Positions 32,892 through 44,895 of a DNA stretch of 64,000 nucleotides are shown here, piece after piece (positions within the stretch are counted from its first letter, which is position 1; the number at the start of each line of letters is the position of its first letter). Source of the stretch: Monocercomonoides exilis (Eukaryota > Preaxostyla > Oxymonadida > Polymastigidae); NCBI GenBank assembly GCA_001643675.2, contig LSRY02000015.1, positions 253,001-317,000 of the forward strand, written 5' to 3'. The notes under the pieces are model-generated. The model was not told the origin of the DNA. It made no database searches and was given only the letters and a program-made list of their open reading frames with translations. Both the position numbers and the translations under genes were made by a program.

Positions 32892-33633
32892 GCAGTATTA
32901 TTAAGCGAATTGATATAAGCAAAAGGGGAAAAGATAATTATATCATATTCTTTCTTTCAGTGATGTATCGAATAAATATTAGAATTTCGTACTCTTTCTG
33001 ACTCAGTTTTTATTTGTTTGCCATGTTTATTTTTTTAAAGTTTGTTGTTGTTGGAGATGTCGTTTTCATTTTCATTAAGGTTAGGCAATTCTTTTTTCTG
33101 CTTCATTTTGAGTACTCAATCGTTTTATATAAGCAGCTCTTTCATCTTCTCTCTTCCTCTTCCTCTTCCTCTTCCTCTTCCTTATTTTCTTTTTCTTTTT
33201 TTATCTTTCTTTTTCTTTTTAACCTGATCCGAGCAGCCCTGTTCTGTTTTTGGGTATTCTATTTTCTTTCTTTCTTTCTTTCTTTCTTCTTCTTCTTTGA
33301 AGTTCTTCTTTTATAATAACTTTCTTTTCATTATTGTTGCTGAATCTGCTTCATTTTCTATTTCTTTTTGCTTCTCTTCTTTTTCATTGAGTTTTCGTCT
33401 TTCGATTCTTTGCATTGTGAGCAAAACCTCCCTCCCTTTGCAAGCAACTTTATTTTTAATTTTTTAATTTCAGTCTTCTCATCTTTTCTCTTTTTTTCTG
33501 CATTTTGCTATCTTCAAATGTTTTTTGTGTGCACATTTCAAGCAAGAAGACAAGCTGACTACTTTTCAATCCATCCTTCAGGAATTTATCCAGTTCTTAT
33601 ATTTTTTTGAAAAAAAAAATACACTTTAAGCAA

Positions 33634-33670
<37 letters not shown>

Positions 33671-33799
33671 AGAGAATATTTTTATTTTAACTATTTCAAA
33701 ACTTTACTTGAAAAAAAAAATCTATAAAAAAACGTATTCCCACATTATTATTATCGTAATCATCATCATCACCACCACCAACCACAAGCACCTTTCCCT
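32892..33799. other. Intergenic low-complexity spacer
   Basis: Mostly T/C-rich low complexity with TCTTCC, CTTT and similar repeats. Open frames here are compositional. A GA microsatellite lies at 33636-33667 and an ATC/ACC run at about 33755-33785. Confidence 0.65.
33636..33667. repeat. GA dinucleotide microsatellite
   Basis: About sixteen uninterrupted AG units in the spacer 3' of the peptidase gene. Confidence 0.9.
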
Positions 33800-35548
33800 C
33801 TAATCCAAGTCAAACGAGACCGCCAGATCAATCGGCAGCGGGCGGAGGAGGTCGAGGTAGTGCTGTGCGTAGTCCGGGAGGTCTGTGCCGTACTCCTTCA
33901 GCAGCCTCTCCGCGCGGTCTCTGTCTCCCTCCACTTTGATCTCCAGCAGCTCCTTCCCCAACAGCCAGAACGCCTCGTCGCACTTCGCAAAGTCCACCTC
34001 AAACCCGCTCGGCCCGGGCTTCGCTGCCCCGTGCGCTATCAGCCAGTTCAGCTGGATGATGCACCCTTTCGCATGCGCACTTTCGTGGCCAAAGCGGATC
34101 GACCGGAACATCGACGCCAGCGACGTCACATGTATCGACTTCAGCTCTTCCTCAGTGATAAGCTTCTGCCTCTCCTTGCTGTTTTCTTCTTTCTTTGCTT
34201 CTCCTTCTCCTTCTTTGCAGCCATCTGAACGGTACAGCCGCCCATCGACTATGCACTTGGCAAAGATGGAGCTGAGCACGTCTGCTTTGCATTCTTCGAT
34301 GGTGCTGTACAAATCTTGCAGCGCCGACTTGATTGTTGTGACTCCGTCGTTGCGCACAAACGACGGACCGAGTGTGTGCGACAGCTCGTGCATCAGCACA
34401 TGCATGAAGAACCCGTCGTAGCTCACATACTTCCTGAACGCTTCCCCAATCACAACATTCGAGATTGGCACAAGTATCTTCTCCGCCTTCGTTTGGAGGA
34501 TGTTCAGATAAAACTGGTTTCGGTTCCCGAAGCGCGACGTAATCCTTTCGTCGTTCGGCAGATTGTGGGCAACCACGTATGTCGGCGCAGCTGCATCTCC
34601 CCCCAAATAAACCACGTTGTACAACTCAATTCTTGTCTCCGGCTCTGAACTTCCAGAAGAAGCTGAAGATGACGCTCCTGCTAATGGCCCGTCCACCCTT
34701 TTCTCCCGAAGGTATTCTTCCTTCAAAGGAATGTTTCTCTCCATCTTGTTCATCAGCTTCTTGAATTCTTCTAATTTTTGCATTTCATTGTCAGCCCTAA
34801 CGAATACGATACTTTGATATGATCCTTTCATCCCTTCAATTTGATCTTCATATGTTTCAATTGGTCCAATCACTAAATCAACAGGACATTTTGATGGGAG
34901 TCTCATCCATTCAATGTCAGTATCATATAAGTTTGTATTTGTTCGTAAAGCGTGTGATCTTGCTTCTATGAAATGACTAAATTCGGGTTCTGTTATTCGG
35001 AGAATTTCAGCTGCTTTATCCAGATGGTTGCACAACGGAGTTACCCATCGTTCATAACGTTCAGAAAATTTTATTGCTTTGAAATCATTTTCCCCATCAC
35101 GCTCAACAACTGTGTCAATTGCAAGGATATCTTCTTTTCTTTCTGGATGTGCAGCAACATATTTATCAATATCCTCTTTGGTCGTTCCTTTTGGATAAAA
35201 TCCAGCTTCGGGAGGAATTGTACCAGTTTCTCCGGGAAGGAAATTAACTCCATCTGGCTTTCCATACGGTCCTGCAAATAAATGCAAAAGATGAAGTCGT
35301 CTTTCGAGAAGCTTTTGTTGAGTTTCGTTTCCACTTTTTTTCGATTCTTGAAGTTCTTTTTCAACCTTTTCGATTGCGCCAACACCATCATGGCTTACCT
35401 GTTCCAAGAAAATATTATTTGCATATTTGCTAGCTTCAATCATTTCAAAAATTGCACTTTGCATTTCCTTTCCCAAATGGGAAATGAGTTTTTTTGAATG
35501 TATAGTGACCGGCACAAATCTTTGTATCAATTCCGATTCTTTGTCCAT
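33800..35548 (-). CDS. M49-family metallopeptidase (dipeptidyl peptidase III-like)
   Basis: Intronless, 582 residues. I placed the start at the ATG at 35548 (MDKESELIQRFVPV); upstream in-frame codons have no ATG. The zinc site is HELSH at residues about 385-389, followed by EECKAD at about 416-421, the second zinc-ligand motif of M49. Other family-like blocks are PEAGFYPKGTTKEDI, YDTDIEWMRLPS and GPIETYED. Animal DPP III has an expanded HExxxH motif. The HExxH form here matches the M49 branch that, as I recall, occurs in bacteria and in plant NUDT3-type proteins; no Nudix domain is present. Expected to be a cytosolic zinc peptidase releasing dipeptides; its substrate range here is unknown. 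The 3' third of the gene is much more GC-rich than the 5' part. Confidence 0.83.
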   Translation of the reverse strand: MDKESELIQRFVPVTIHSKKLISHLGKEMQSAIFEMIEASKYANNIFLEQVSHDGVGAIEKVEKELQESKKSGNETQQKLLERRLHLLHLFAGPYGKPDGVNFLPGETGTIPPEAGFYPKGTTKEDIDKYVAAHPERKEDILAIDTVVERDGENDFKAIKFSERYERWVTPLCNHLDKAAEILRITEPEFSHFIEARSHALRTNTNLYDTDIEWMRLPSKCPVDLVIGPIETYEDQIEGMKGSYQSIVFVRADNEMQKLEEFKKLMNKMERNIPLKEEYLREKRVDGPLAGASSSASSGSSEPETRIELYNVVYLGGDAAAPTYVVAHNLPNDERITSRFGNRNQFYLNILQTKAEKILVPISNVVIGEAFRKYVSYDGFFMHVLMHELSHTLGPSFVRNDGVTTIKSALQDLYSTIEECKADVLSSIFAKCIVDGRLYRSDGCKEGEGEAKKEENSKERQKLITEEELKSIHVTSLASMFRSIRFGHESAHAKGCIIQLNWLIAHGAAKPGPSGFEVDFAKCDEAFWLLGKELLEIKVEGDRDRAERLLKEYGTDLPDYAQHYLDLLRPLPIDLAVSFDLD

Positions 35549-35639
35549 TTGAAAGAGATGTAATATTTTGATCAATGCATATTTTTATTTTTATTAACAA
35601 TGAAATGAAATGAAATGAAATAATTGTTTATTATTATTA

Positions 35640-36916
35640 TTAATGTCTTCCCTTTCCTCCACGTGCTCCTTTTCCGCCTTTTCTAAATGACTTTCCACCC
35701 TTTCCTCTCCCTCCTTGAAACTTCTTTCCGCCTCCTCCTCTTTTCTTGCCTCCAAACCCTCCTCTACCTCCTCCTCTACCTTTTCCTTTCCTACTTCCGC
35801 TTTTTCCTCTTCTATTTCCTCCTTCATCTTCATCATCACTGCCTTCGCTATCGTCATCACTCGTCTTCATTCTCTTTGTACCAAATACATTATCTTTACC
35901 AATTCTTCCTACTAATCTCGCCGCTTTTGATGCATTTAAGCTTCCTTCTCCTGATAAAACGGCTCTGGCAATCATTGCGTCTCTCTCTCTCTCCGCTTCA
36001 TTCCATTCTCTACCTGACTTGAATCCCTCTCCTAATCTTTCTCCATTTCCATCCTTTCCTCTCTTCCCCAAAGAGTGCTGCGCAATAATCATCATCTTTT
36101 TCACGGCATCCTTGCTTCCTTTTAGTGAAGGTGTTAAAGCCGTTCCTTGCTTTATGTGCTTTTCAGCATCAAAAACTGCGGATGTGTATGAAACAGAAGC
36201 TGGAATACCTCCTAAAACTTCTTTCGTTGATGTTGGAAATTCGTGTAGTCTGCGCCTCTCTGTCGTGGAAGATGAAGAAGATTGCTTAAAAGCATTTTCA
36301 ATATTCTTTTCTTCTCGTTTTGACTGCTTTTGCCTTGCTTCCCGTTTAAGTTTTTCTCTTTCTTCGAATACATCGACTCCAAATTTCAATTTCTCTCCGG
36401 GTTGGTGTTCAATAATGATATCTTCTTTTTTGATATCCTTTTGCTTTTTCCTCATTCCCCATTTTGGCAGCCATTCTTGTGTTTCGTCATCAAATAATAA
36501 TCGATCTTTTGATCTTCCTTTTGCAAATTTGCCAATTCCTTTCTTTTGTGCAAATTTTTCCCAAACTGTTGGTTCAGGCTTGATTGGCAGCTGCAATATA
36601 TTTAATCATTAAAAAAAAGAAATATAAATATTAAATTATACTGGTTTTTCGCGTGGGAGTGGTGTAACAGGCTTTGGCAATTCAACAATTAGATTCTCTT
36701 GATCATCTCTATGTGATGGGAGTTTCATCAATTGCTCAATTAGTATTTGTACATTTCTTTTTGCATGCTCAAGAAAATACTCTTCAATTCCGCCTCTATA
36801 ATAAAAATACATAAAAGTCGTTGCAAAGAAATTTAAAGTACACACTTTAAATCTTCTATATCTATTGGTTGAGTGTCAAACACCGATATAAGTCCAAGAT
36901 CAGCTGATAAAGACAT
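35640..36916 (-). CDS. RRS1: Ribosome biogenesis regulatory protein RRS1
   Basis: Three exons on the minus strand (36916-36846, 36795-36642, 36590-35640); the introns are 50 and 51 nt and the product is 391 residues. The N-terminus (DLGLISVFDTQP, then HAKRNVQILIEQLMKLP) and the block LPREKPV-LPIKPEPTVWEKFAQKKGI are diagnostic for RRS1, as is RLLFDDETQEWLPKWGMRK. In yeast, Rrs1 with Rpf2 brings the 5S RNP into pre-60S particles in the nucleolus. The C-terminal 70 residues are an acidic patch followed by Gly/Arg/Lys repeats, a nucleolar-protein style tail longer than in yeast Rrs1. The gene is read in the same direction as the neighbouring M49 peptidase, about 90 bp upstream of it. Confidence 0.9.
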
Positions 36917-39900
36917 GAAATTTTCAGACTTTAGGTTTAGATCATATTTTCTTCATTTATAGAAACAAACACCGAAATAAATACTTATCTCTTGTTGTAT
37001 AATTTTGTATAGATTTTAAAAGAAATAATATTAAAAAATTTTATTTAAAAATACATATTCTTCGTCAATTTAGAAAAACTGTGTTAATTTTTGTATTTTA
37101 ACAAAAAATAAAAAAAATAATAAAACAAAAATTCGAGCAAAATATGTTACGGATGAATTGAAGTATTTGCGATTTATATTTATTTGTTTTCTATTTATTT
37201 TTTATTTTTATTTTATTTTATTTTTTTTTTAATTTGAAATTTTTCAAAACTAAATTATGTTATGAGTCAAACAAATTATTTTTGCATTGTTCAAAAAAAA
37301 GGAAGAAAGTATGTATATGAAACGAAATTTTTTGCTCCATGAATTTTGTTCCACACTGTTCTTTCAGATTTTTCTCGACTTTTTCATATTACAATGTTTA
37401 ATGTTGTACAGTTATGTCAGAGTTATAATCATTCAATTGAAGAAAAAGTATGGAACAAATCATTAAGTTTTTCATGAAATGAAAGAATTCTGTCCTTGTT
37501 GCCCTTAAACAACAACAAACAAAAAACTATTGGCAAGACTGACAGATGACTTTTATCTAGAAAAAATTCTCCTTTTGAAACAATTATAGAAATATTTATT
37601 TCAATTTTTAAAAAGATTGACCACGAATCTTTGTTTTAAGTTCATTCAACAATAACAGTGAAAGATTGCATCGAGCTTTGAATAACTTTTTGTGTAAAAA
37701 TGTGAATATTTTTGAAAACACGTTTTATTTGACCAAAAGTTCAGAAAAACAAGTAGTTTCGTATGTCTATTTTTGAACTCAGAAATGTGACTTTTCCTAT
37801 TTAACAACAGCTCTTTCTTTCATTTAGATCAATCATTGGCTAATGAGACAATTGTGTTGAATTTCACATTTCCACGATTGATTTATTTTCTATAACAATA
37901 AATTTTCCTCATTGTCTCCACACAGAAAAAAGCTATGATCAAAAAAATAATCACACATATTTTCAATCAAAATATTTGAATCAAAAGATTTGTTTTAAAA
38001 AAAAACCCTTGAAAATGAACCAAAAAATAAAGTCTATTAACATAAAGAGTTCACAAACATTTTTTTGTGACAAATATTTGTTATTATGAAAACTTCAACA
38101 CGTTGGAATTTAAATACGAATAATCTTTTGTCAGAAAGATAATGAGGCAATTATCCATCCATTGAAAAAACATGTTAATTCAACAATTTTGACCAACATA
38201 AATTCACACTAAAAAAACTTGAAAGTGATAAACATATTAAAATAGAATTAATTAATTTTTTTTGGTTCAACAAATAATAAAGAAAATACACTTTTTTCTA
38301 TTGGACTTAAATTTTATTTTGTTCATAATCTTATTTTTTCTTTCTCCAACAAATATTTTGTGAAAATCAAAAACACTATTTAATGAACAACAACATTAAT
38401 ATTTCTTTTGAAATTTCACATTTATAAAATGAACGATAGGTTTCAATACTTTATTCTGTGATAAAAAATGATAGAAAATGAATGAAAAAATCAAAGATTA
38501 TATTTTTTTATGAGAAAAATGTTACTGAATGTACATGAAATAATGAGATGGAAGATCTTATCCGATTTTGACCATATTCGGAGCAAATGAGAACAATTTC
38601 AACATCTTCAATCGATTTTCATTTGTTGTTTCTATTCGAGATGAAACAACATTCCTTTTATTTATGATGTTTCAAAAAAAATTCTTCGTTTTTTTCTCAA
38701 TATATATATATCAGTTTCATAATTAGCTAGCAAACATTAAAACGTGTTGCATTTCTGTTATTGTTTATCTTTATTCAACTCAACAAAAAGTTCTGATTCA
38801 TATTTATAAAAAAAATGTCAATGCTTAGCTCATTTTGGATAATATCGTACGAAGGAAAAATGTGGTTTTTCGTCCATTTTTCAGTTCATAGTTTAAAAAT
38901 TTTTCATAGAAATAAAATATTTAAAGATATAACAATGCAGCCACATAATCATTTCTGATCTTGAGATATTTTTGTAAATCGAAACTGAAATTCAGAAAAT
39001 ACTTAAAGTTTTTATTTGTTCCCAATATGTTTCACCAAAGAAATCCTTCAAAGCAACTTTGAAATTTTTTTGTTAACAAACAAAATTTTTTATTAACGAA
39101 GATTTGTTTCATTCTGTAGCTCAAAAATCATTTCTTCAAATTCAAAAAGCTCATTCTATTGGTTTCATGAAACATGAAACAGCATAATTCATCGATTTGT
39201 GAAATCTTGGACAATAGAAACCATTTTTTTTTTGAAAAAAGAATTTAAAATGAAATGGTTATTATTCAATATAAAAATTATTTTTGGAAATATTTCTGAA
39301 CAAGAATCAAAAAGAAAGAAAGAAAGTTAGAAAAGAATGGAAAAGATAAAACAAAACTTTAAACACTTTCGATATTGTTTCAAAAGAATAGTATTCTTAA
39401 TCAATTGAATACCTTTTGTATGTATTTTGATTAATTGAATGAATATTGTGATAACCATTGTTAAATTTGTTTTTGCTTTTATGATTATTAAAGAAAGACT
39501 TTTTTATAAAAATCAAATTCCAATCATAATTCCTGTTTATTCAATGAGATTTGTGAAATGAACCACTTCGATTCAAATTCAATTCATTCATCTTTCAATT
39601 GCAATTATAACACCAAAAAAATTCAAAATTGAAAAATTTTCAAGCAAAGTCGAAAGTTCGAAAAACTTCAAATTTTCAAAAAGTTGACAACAATCATCAA
39701 AAGTTAAAAAAACATTGTTTTTGTTAAAATATCAATGACATTTGTTGTTTTTATGATTTTTCATCTTTTTTCTGATATTTTTCTTTGCTTTCTTTTGTTC
39801 AATTTAAAAATTTTAAAATATGAGATAAATACTGATACATTTTAATCTTATTTCAATTGAAATAACACTGCTTTTCAAAAGATTTGCAGAAAAATATAAT

Positions 39901-40548
39901 TTAAATTTTTTCATAATTAATGAAGAATGATGAACGCAATATTGGATCTCTTATTTCGCATCTTTTTAATCAAAAAACTCATTTCTTGTGGAAAGAAATA
40001 AATGTTTTTACTCTCCTACAAGTATATGATTGAGTTTATTTTGGTTCGAAATTTTCAATATTTGCAGAAAACAACAACACAAACATTGCTGATTATAATC
40101 ACAACAACAAAATAACAATATTTTTCGACAATTGAATTATCATAATATAACGTTTATTTTTTTTATGTTATAATTTCGATTTCGATTGAAAGTTTTTCGA
40201 TTTTGTATTATTTTTGGTGTAATTTGAAAATTTTAAAATTTTTAACATGTAATACATAAATTAATTACAAGCATCATCTTCAGTGCGGTCTTTTTCACGT
40301 TTTCTATTATGTGTTGAATCATAATTTTATTTTGACCTTTTTTAATCAAGACCTTTTTTTTTAATTAATCATTAACTTTACCCACAATTTCATATTTTTT
40401 AAGATTTAAAAGTATATATATGAATTCAACAGATAAAAACAAATACATTTTGAAACAAACCCAATTTCGCATGGGGGGGAGATGGGGGGTTCAGCCCCTT
40501 CATTGAACTCTGCGTAAAATTGGAGGGTCACATGTGGCATAAAACCAT
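36917..40548. other. AT-rich intergenic spacer
   Basis: About 3.6 kb of very AT-rich sequence in which I see no gene, RNA or clear element. A short TA repeat lies at about 38700-38711. A local G-rich block (GGGGGGGAGATGGGGGG, about 40473-40489) sits just left of the transposase relic and might belong to that element's end, but I find no inverted partner. Confidence 0.6.
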
Positions 40549-40701
40549 TTGTTTGTTAAAAATGTTATTTTTCGATTATTTTATCATTTCATTTCAATTA
40601 AAAAAATATTAAATTATTATGATGATAAAAATATTATTAAAAAATTGAAAATATCAACAGAAATAAAATTAAGAGAAGGTCAGAAAAAATTGCAGCGTGC
40701 A

Positions 40702-42133
40702 ATGTCTTCACGCAAGTACAGGAATTATCACAGTTGGCTGGAGCGAATGGCTCACATCGTTGTTGATGGAGTTGTTCGTATAGCAGATGCTATAAATTTG
40801 AAGGAATTTATCCGAACAGGTATCAAAAATGCAGTTCGAGCGCTGAGAAAAGGAAGGCTGGTTGGTAAAATTGGCAGACCTGCAGCAGGAGTTGGTGAAA
40901 AGGAAAAAAGAGTTTTAGACATCATTCACTTTGAAGCAAAGTCTGGCACATGTTTAACTTTAAAAAAACAAGAGAATTGGTCTGTTTTTATTTTATTTAT
41001 ATCCTTTAATCAGTTGCTTTTCAGAAAGAAAATGTAATAAACGACAACGATGATGAAGACTCATTATTTCCGAAGTTTCAATGTCTGCTTCGAACGGCTT
41101 TGTCAAGTGTCATCCGGAGCTGAAGACAAAAACGCCTAAGAATTTGGACATCAACAGACTGGCTGTTTCGTGCAGAAGTGTTTATAAACCCTGGTATAAA
41201 ACACTCGACGAGCTGCACGAAAAATACCACAACAATCCAGCTTTTATTTTAAATATCGACGAATCTTCAACGTGCGTTCCCACAGATTCAAAACAGCTTG
41301 TTGTGCATACAGCAGACACAAAAGCAGATTATACGAAAGAACCACCAAGAATGATAAATTCTGCATTCGTGGCAGCTGTTGCAGCGGATGGATATGCCTT
41401 ACCTTCTCTTATTCAATGGCCAAGTGTCAACCTTCCAGAGGAGCTGAAAAGCCTTTTATCTCCAACGCTTGAGATATGGGTAAATGGAAGCGGCTTGATG
41501 GAAAACGAGCGCTTCAAAAGGTGTGCTCTCACAGTTCTTCTACCTTCCATCATCGAAAGAAGAAAGCGCATGTCACTTGAAAACGAACACATTCTTCTCC
41601 TTCTTGATTCGCATGCATCTCGCGCAGATCCATCGATCTGGTGAGAATTCCAAAAGCAACAAGTCGACGTTTTAACCGTCGTGCCACACAGCACACACCT
41701 CTGTCAACCACTAAACAGAGAAGTGTTTGCTGTGTTCAAATCTGAACTGACAAACAGATTTGAGGCTCCATCTTCTTCTTCATCTTCCTCTAAACGAGCT
41801 GCAATTTCCGACGTTCTGCCTCAAGCCATCCACACTGCATTATCTTTTGATGAAATACAGAAAGCTTTCGTCTGCAGTTGTGTTCTTCACAATTCTTCTG
41901 GGCCAGTTCTTTTGAAACTGCCCGAATCTTCGATTTACCCTCTTCCATCCCGAAGAAATAGATTCAACTTTTATGGAAAAGTGATAACCGACGAAAATCT
42001 TTCAGAGAAATGGGAAAATCATTTGAAAATGAATATTGAAAGGAAAAATGAAATGGATAAAAAGGAGAAAGATGAAGTGAAGACTGTTGTGGATGAAAAT
42101 AAAAAAAATAAAAAGAAAATTTCTCCACGTTAA
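40702..42133 (+). pseudogene. Decayed pogo/CENP-B-type (DDE superfamily) transposase
   Basis: The first piece (40702 to about 40970) has a Lys/Arg-rich helix-turn-helix-like region ending GRPAAGVGEKEKRVLDIIH. A second piece (41081-41644) starts with ASNGFVKCHPELKTKTP and contains FILNIDESS (first Asp) and LLLLDSHASR (second Asp). A TGA at 41642-41644 breaks the frame. The third piece continues in frame with VVPHSTHLCQPLNREVFAVFK (41645-42133). The order and motifs match DDE_1 transposases of the pogo/Tigger/CENP-B group. The usual third catalytic Asp of QPLD is Asn here, and the join between the first two pieces is out of frame unless an intron is assumed. I therefore call it inactive. No terminal inverted repeats could be found. 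Confidence 0.72.
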
Positions 42134-44895
42134 AAACGATGATTCTGACGATGAAAAAAAAGATAATTCATTAAATCGAGGTGAAGGAAAAAGGAAACTT
42201 GTCAGAAGAATTAATTCTGATTTCATTTTCTTTTAATCATGTTGTTTTTTTGAATTTTTTCACTTCATTTTTTTGGGTCGGAATAAAGAAAAAGGGTCAG
42301 GATAAAATAATAACCCTATTGAAAGAAATGAATATTGTCAAATAATATTTTGTTACAAAAGAAAAATCCTTTTTTTTTTTCCATTCCAATATTTAGCACA
42401 AATTTAATCACTTTGTTAAATATTCATTTTCCACTTTCATTAAAAACAACCAATGAATTATAAGAAATATTGTCAAACCATTCAGATATCTTGTTTTATT
42501 CAACAAAAGTTATTTTCAAATGAATTATCTCCTCATTGTCATACACACAAAATGCCCATTCCTTCAGCAACTGTTATCTGCATCCCTTTCCTGCTCCTTG
42601 TTGTGGTGAAGGAGTCTTTCCAGCTGCATCCTCTGCTTTCATCGAGTCTGTGCAAATTCAAAGAATTCGCGAAGAGCGAAGAAAACGTGGAATGAAAAGT
42701 GGATTTGTGTATTGAGTGTGAGAGAAGCGAAGAAGAATCTTTCTTTTCGAGTTCAATTGCCCAGCATTCAATCGAGAACAAAAGCCACATGCTTGCTTTG
42801 AAGAAATAGCAGTTTTCATGCAATCATCAAAAGATACAATGTTGGAATGGCTTTCACACTGAAAAAACATTCCCTTCAATTCTTCACAAGGCAGACTCTC
42901 ATTCAATAAAAAAAACAATCACTTCACAATACTAGTGAATGTTACCAATCACTCGTTTTCTTCATCCAAACAACATCAGCCTTTCTGTCAATCGCAACTG
43001 CTGATTGATTTTCCTGCTTTCTGAAATGCTGCATCTGCAATGTCTCCAGGTTATTTTGGGTTTTCCCTCCATTGATCTCTCCTCCTCTGCAATTGCACTG
43101 CACATCACAGCTTCTTCAACAAAAAAGTTGCGATTTCTCAAATATCTTCTCTTCTTGTTCTTCAAATCCAATTTCACTCCTCTTTCATTTATTTCCTTTT
43201 CATCTCCCTTTCGTTTTAGCTAAAATACTTGCTTGGGCTGAGTCACAAAAAACAGTCATTGACAGCTGCAAATGAACAAACTGAGATAAATATCTTTCTG
43301 ATGAAATGCGAATGTGCAGAAAGAGGTGCAAACAATTGGAATTGGCAACTTTTTGCTGAAATATTGTTCGCAGAGACAATGAATGTCACGTGGGTTTCTT
43401 CACTCACTCGGAACTCTGCAATGGCTGCTGCCATCTTGCCAGACAATGAAATTGTGAGGTATTTCTTCAAATATGACTGAGAAATTCAACTCTGAAAGTT
43501 CAGCGAAGAATCCTCGCTCCAGCTGAAACACATTTCGCTTTAAAAGCCGATGGTGCTGCCAGCTGCTTTGAAAATAATCACGATTCAGCTTCAAACTTAT
43601 TTTCTGAGTTTATCAAAAATTCAGTTAATGATGAGCTGAATTGTCAAAATTGAAACTCCATTTGTGATGCCTTGCAAACCCCAGCCAAGTTGTCCCACCC
43701 CCAAAAATCATCACGAAATTTCTCCCAGAAGTCTGCTTGCAATCTCCCTGAATGAAGTTATTTCTCGGGAAAAAAATTCAATATTCATCAAAACATCAAA
43801 ATATCAACCTCCAAAAATATCATGAAAAATATATGCACACATTGTGCATCAAACATATGCTCCTTTCATGTGAAATATTCAAATGCACAAATCTCGAAAA
43901 CACTCGTGATGAAAAGAACTCCTATACAGTCATCAATCAATGCTCTCAAATTTATTCAGATGGGAAATTATCGCAAACGACAGTTGTTTTGCAGCAGAGC
44001 TTTGGGGATAATCAAGCAACCTCCATTCTTCAAACAAAATGGGAAAAACAACAAATGCCTGAAAAACAGTCAGAGAGAAATGACTTCAAGCAGGCAATCT
44101 GCAAAACAATGGCAGATAAAGTGCAGAAGGTTTCTCAGTATATTTTTAAACAAGAAAGCAAAACTTCTTCTCCACATTGCTCAATCGGTTGTTTTCATTC
44201 AATCGCTCAACCCAGTATGGCTGATGATCAGGCTTTTATCAAAGAATAAAAAAATTCATAACCAAATGAAACAAAAATTCATTCGAATGCTCTTGATAAA
44301 ATGTGAAATGTGACCAAACAGATATTTCACGGTTTTGTGAGCAAGGATGCGTTGAAACCACAATTGAATTTGTGCATTTATCCTAATCCTTTGAAGCAAG
44401 ATTTTTTTGTAGATAACAATAAACAATGTTTGAAAAATGATTGGTTGAGAACAGCAAAGGGATTTCGACAAGGCCAGATACATGGTGTGAGAAGAATGGA
44501 ATATTAAGAATCAAATTGGAATCAAGCTCAGAAGTTTCCTGGAATTGAGAACTGAAATGCATTTTTTCCACTTTTTCTTTTTGATGCTTTCATTCCTCTC
44601 CACCAGGAAGGGAGTGAGGGGTTAGATTATCATTTTCCATGAAACTTCCACAGGGCATAAGCATTTGTTCCTTTCTGGATTTAAAAATCATTCGGTCATC
44701 AAGAAAAGCAATTGAATTTGGTTTGTGCAAATTTTTCTTTTTTTGTTTTTCAATATTGTTCAAAAACGAGAATTTTAACTTATCTGCTCATTTCATCCAG
44801 TATTGCACAGCCATTTAGATGAACAGAGGATGAGATGAAGTGTTCAACAGCCAGCTCGCTTTGACTATTTCAAACAAAACGATTGCCAAGAGCGG
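42134..44895. other. Intergenic region upstream of the receptor B flank
   Basis: About 2.8 kb of moderately AT-rich sequence. Overlapping open stretches in several frames (for example 43752-44313, plus strand) show no recognisable domain, so I do not call a gene. The part from about 42540 on is less AT-rich than the spacer at 36917-40548 and may be the older left part of the duplicated receptor flank; the matching part for copy A would lie outside the window. Confidence 0.45.

Noticed and set aside
33014-33610. Leu/Phe/Ser-rich open frames in the spacer before the peptidase
   Set aside because: Purely compositional (T/C-rich low complexity), overlapping in several frames, with no domain.
40440-40520. 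G-rich block as the left end of the pogo-like element
   Set aside because: No inverted counterpart or TA duplication was found downstream of 42133, so element boundaries cannot be supported.
43752-44313. Two overlapping 160-residue frames on the plus strand
   Set aside because: No recognisable domain, two frames equally open, and no splice or start context to favour either. Possibly decayed sequence.
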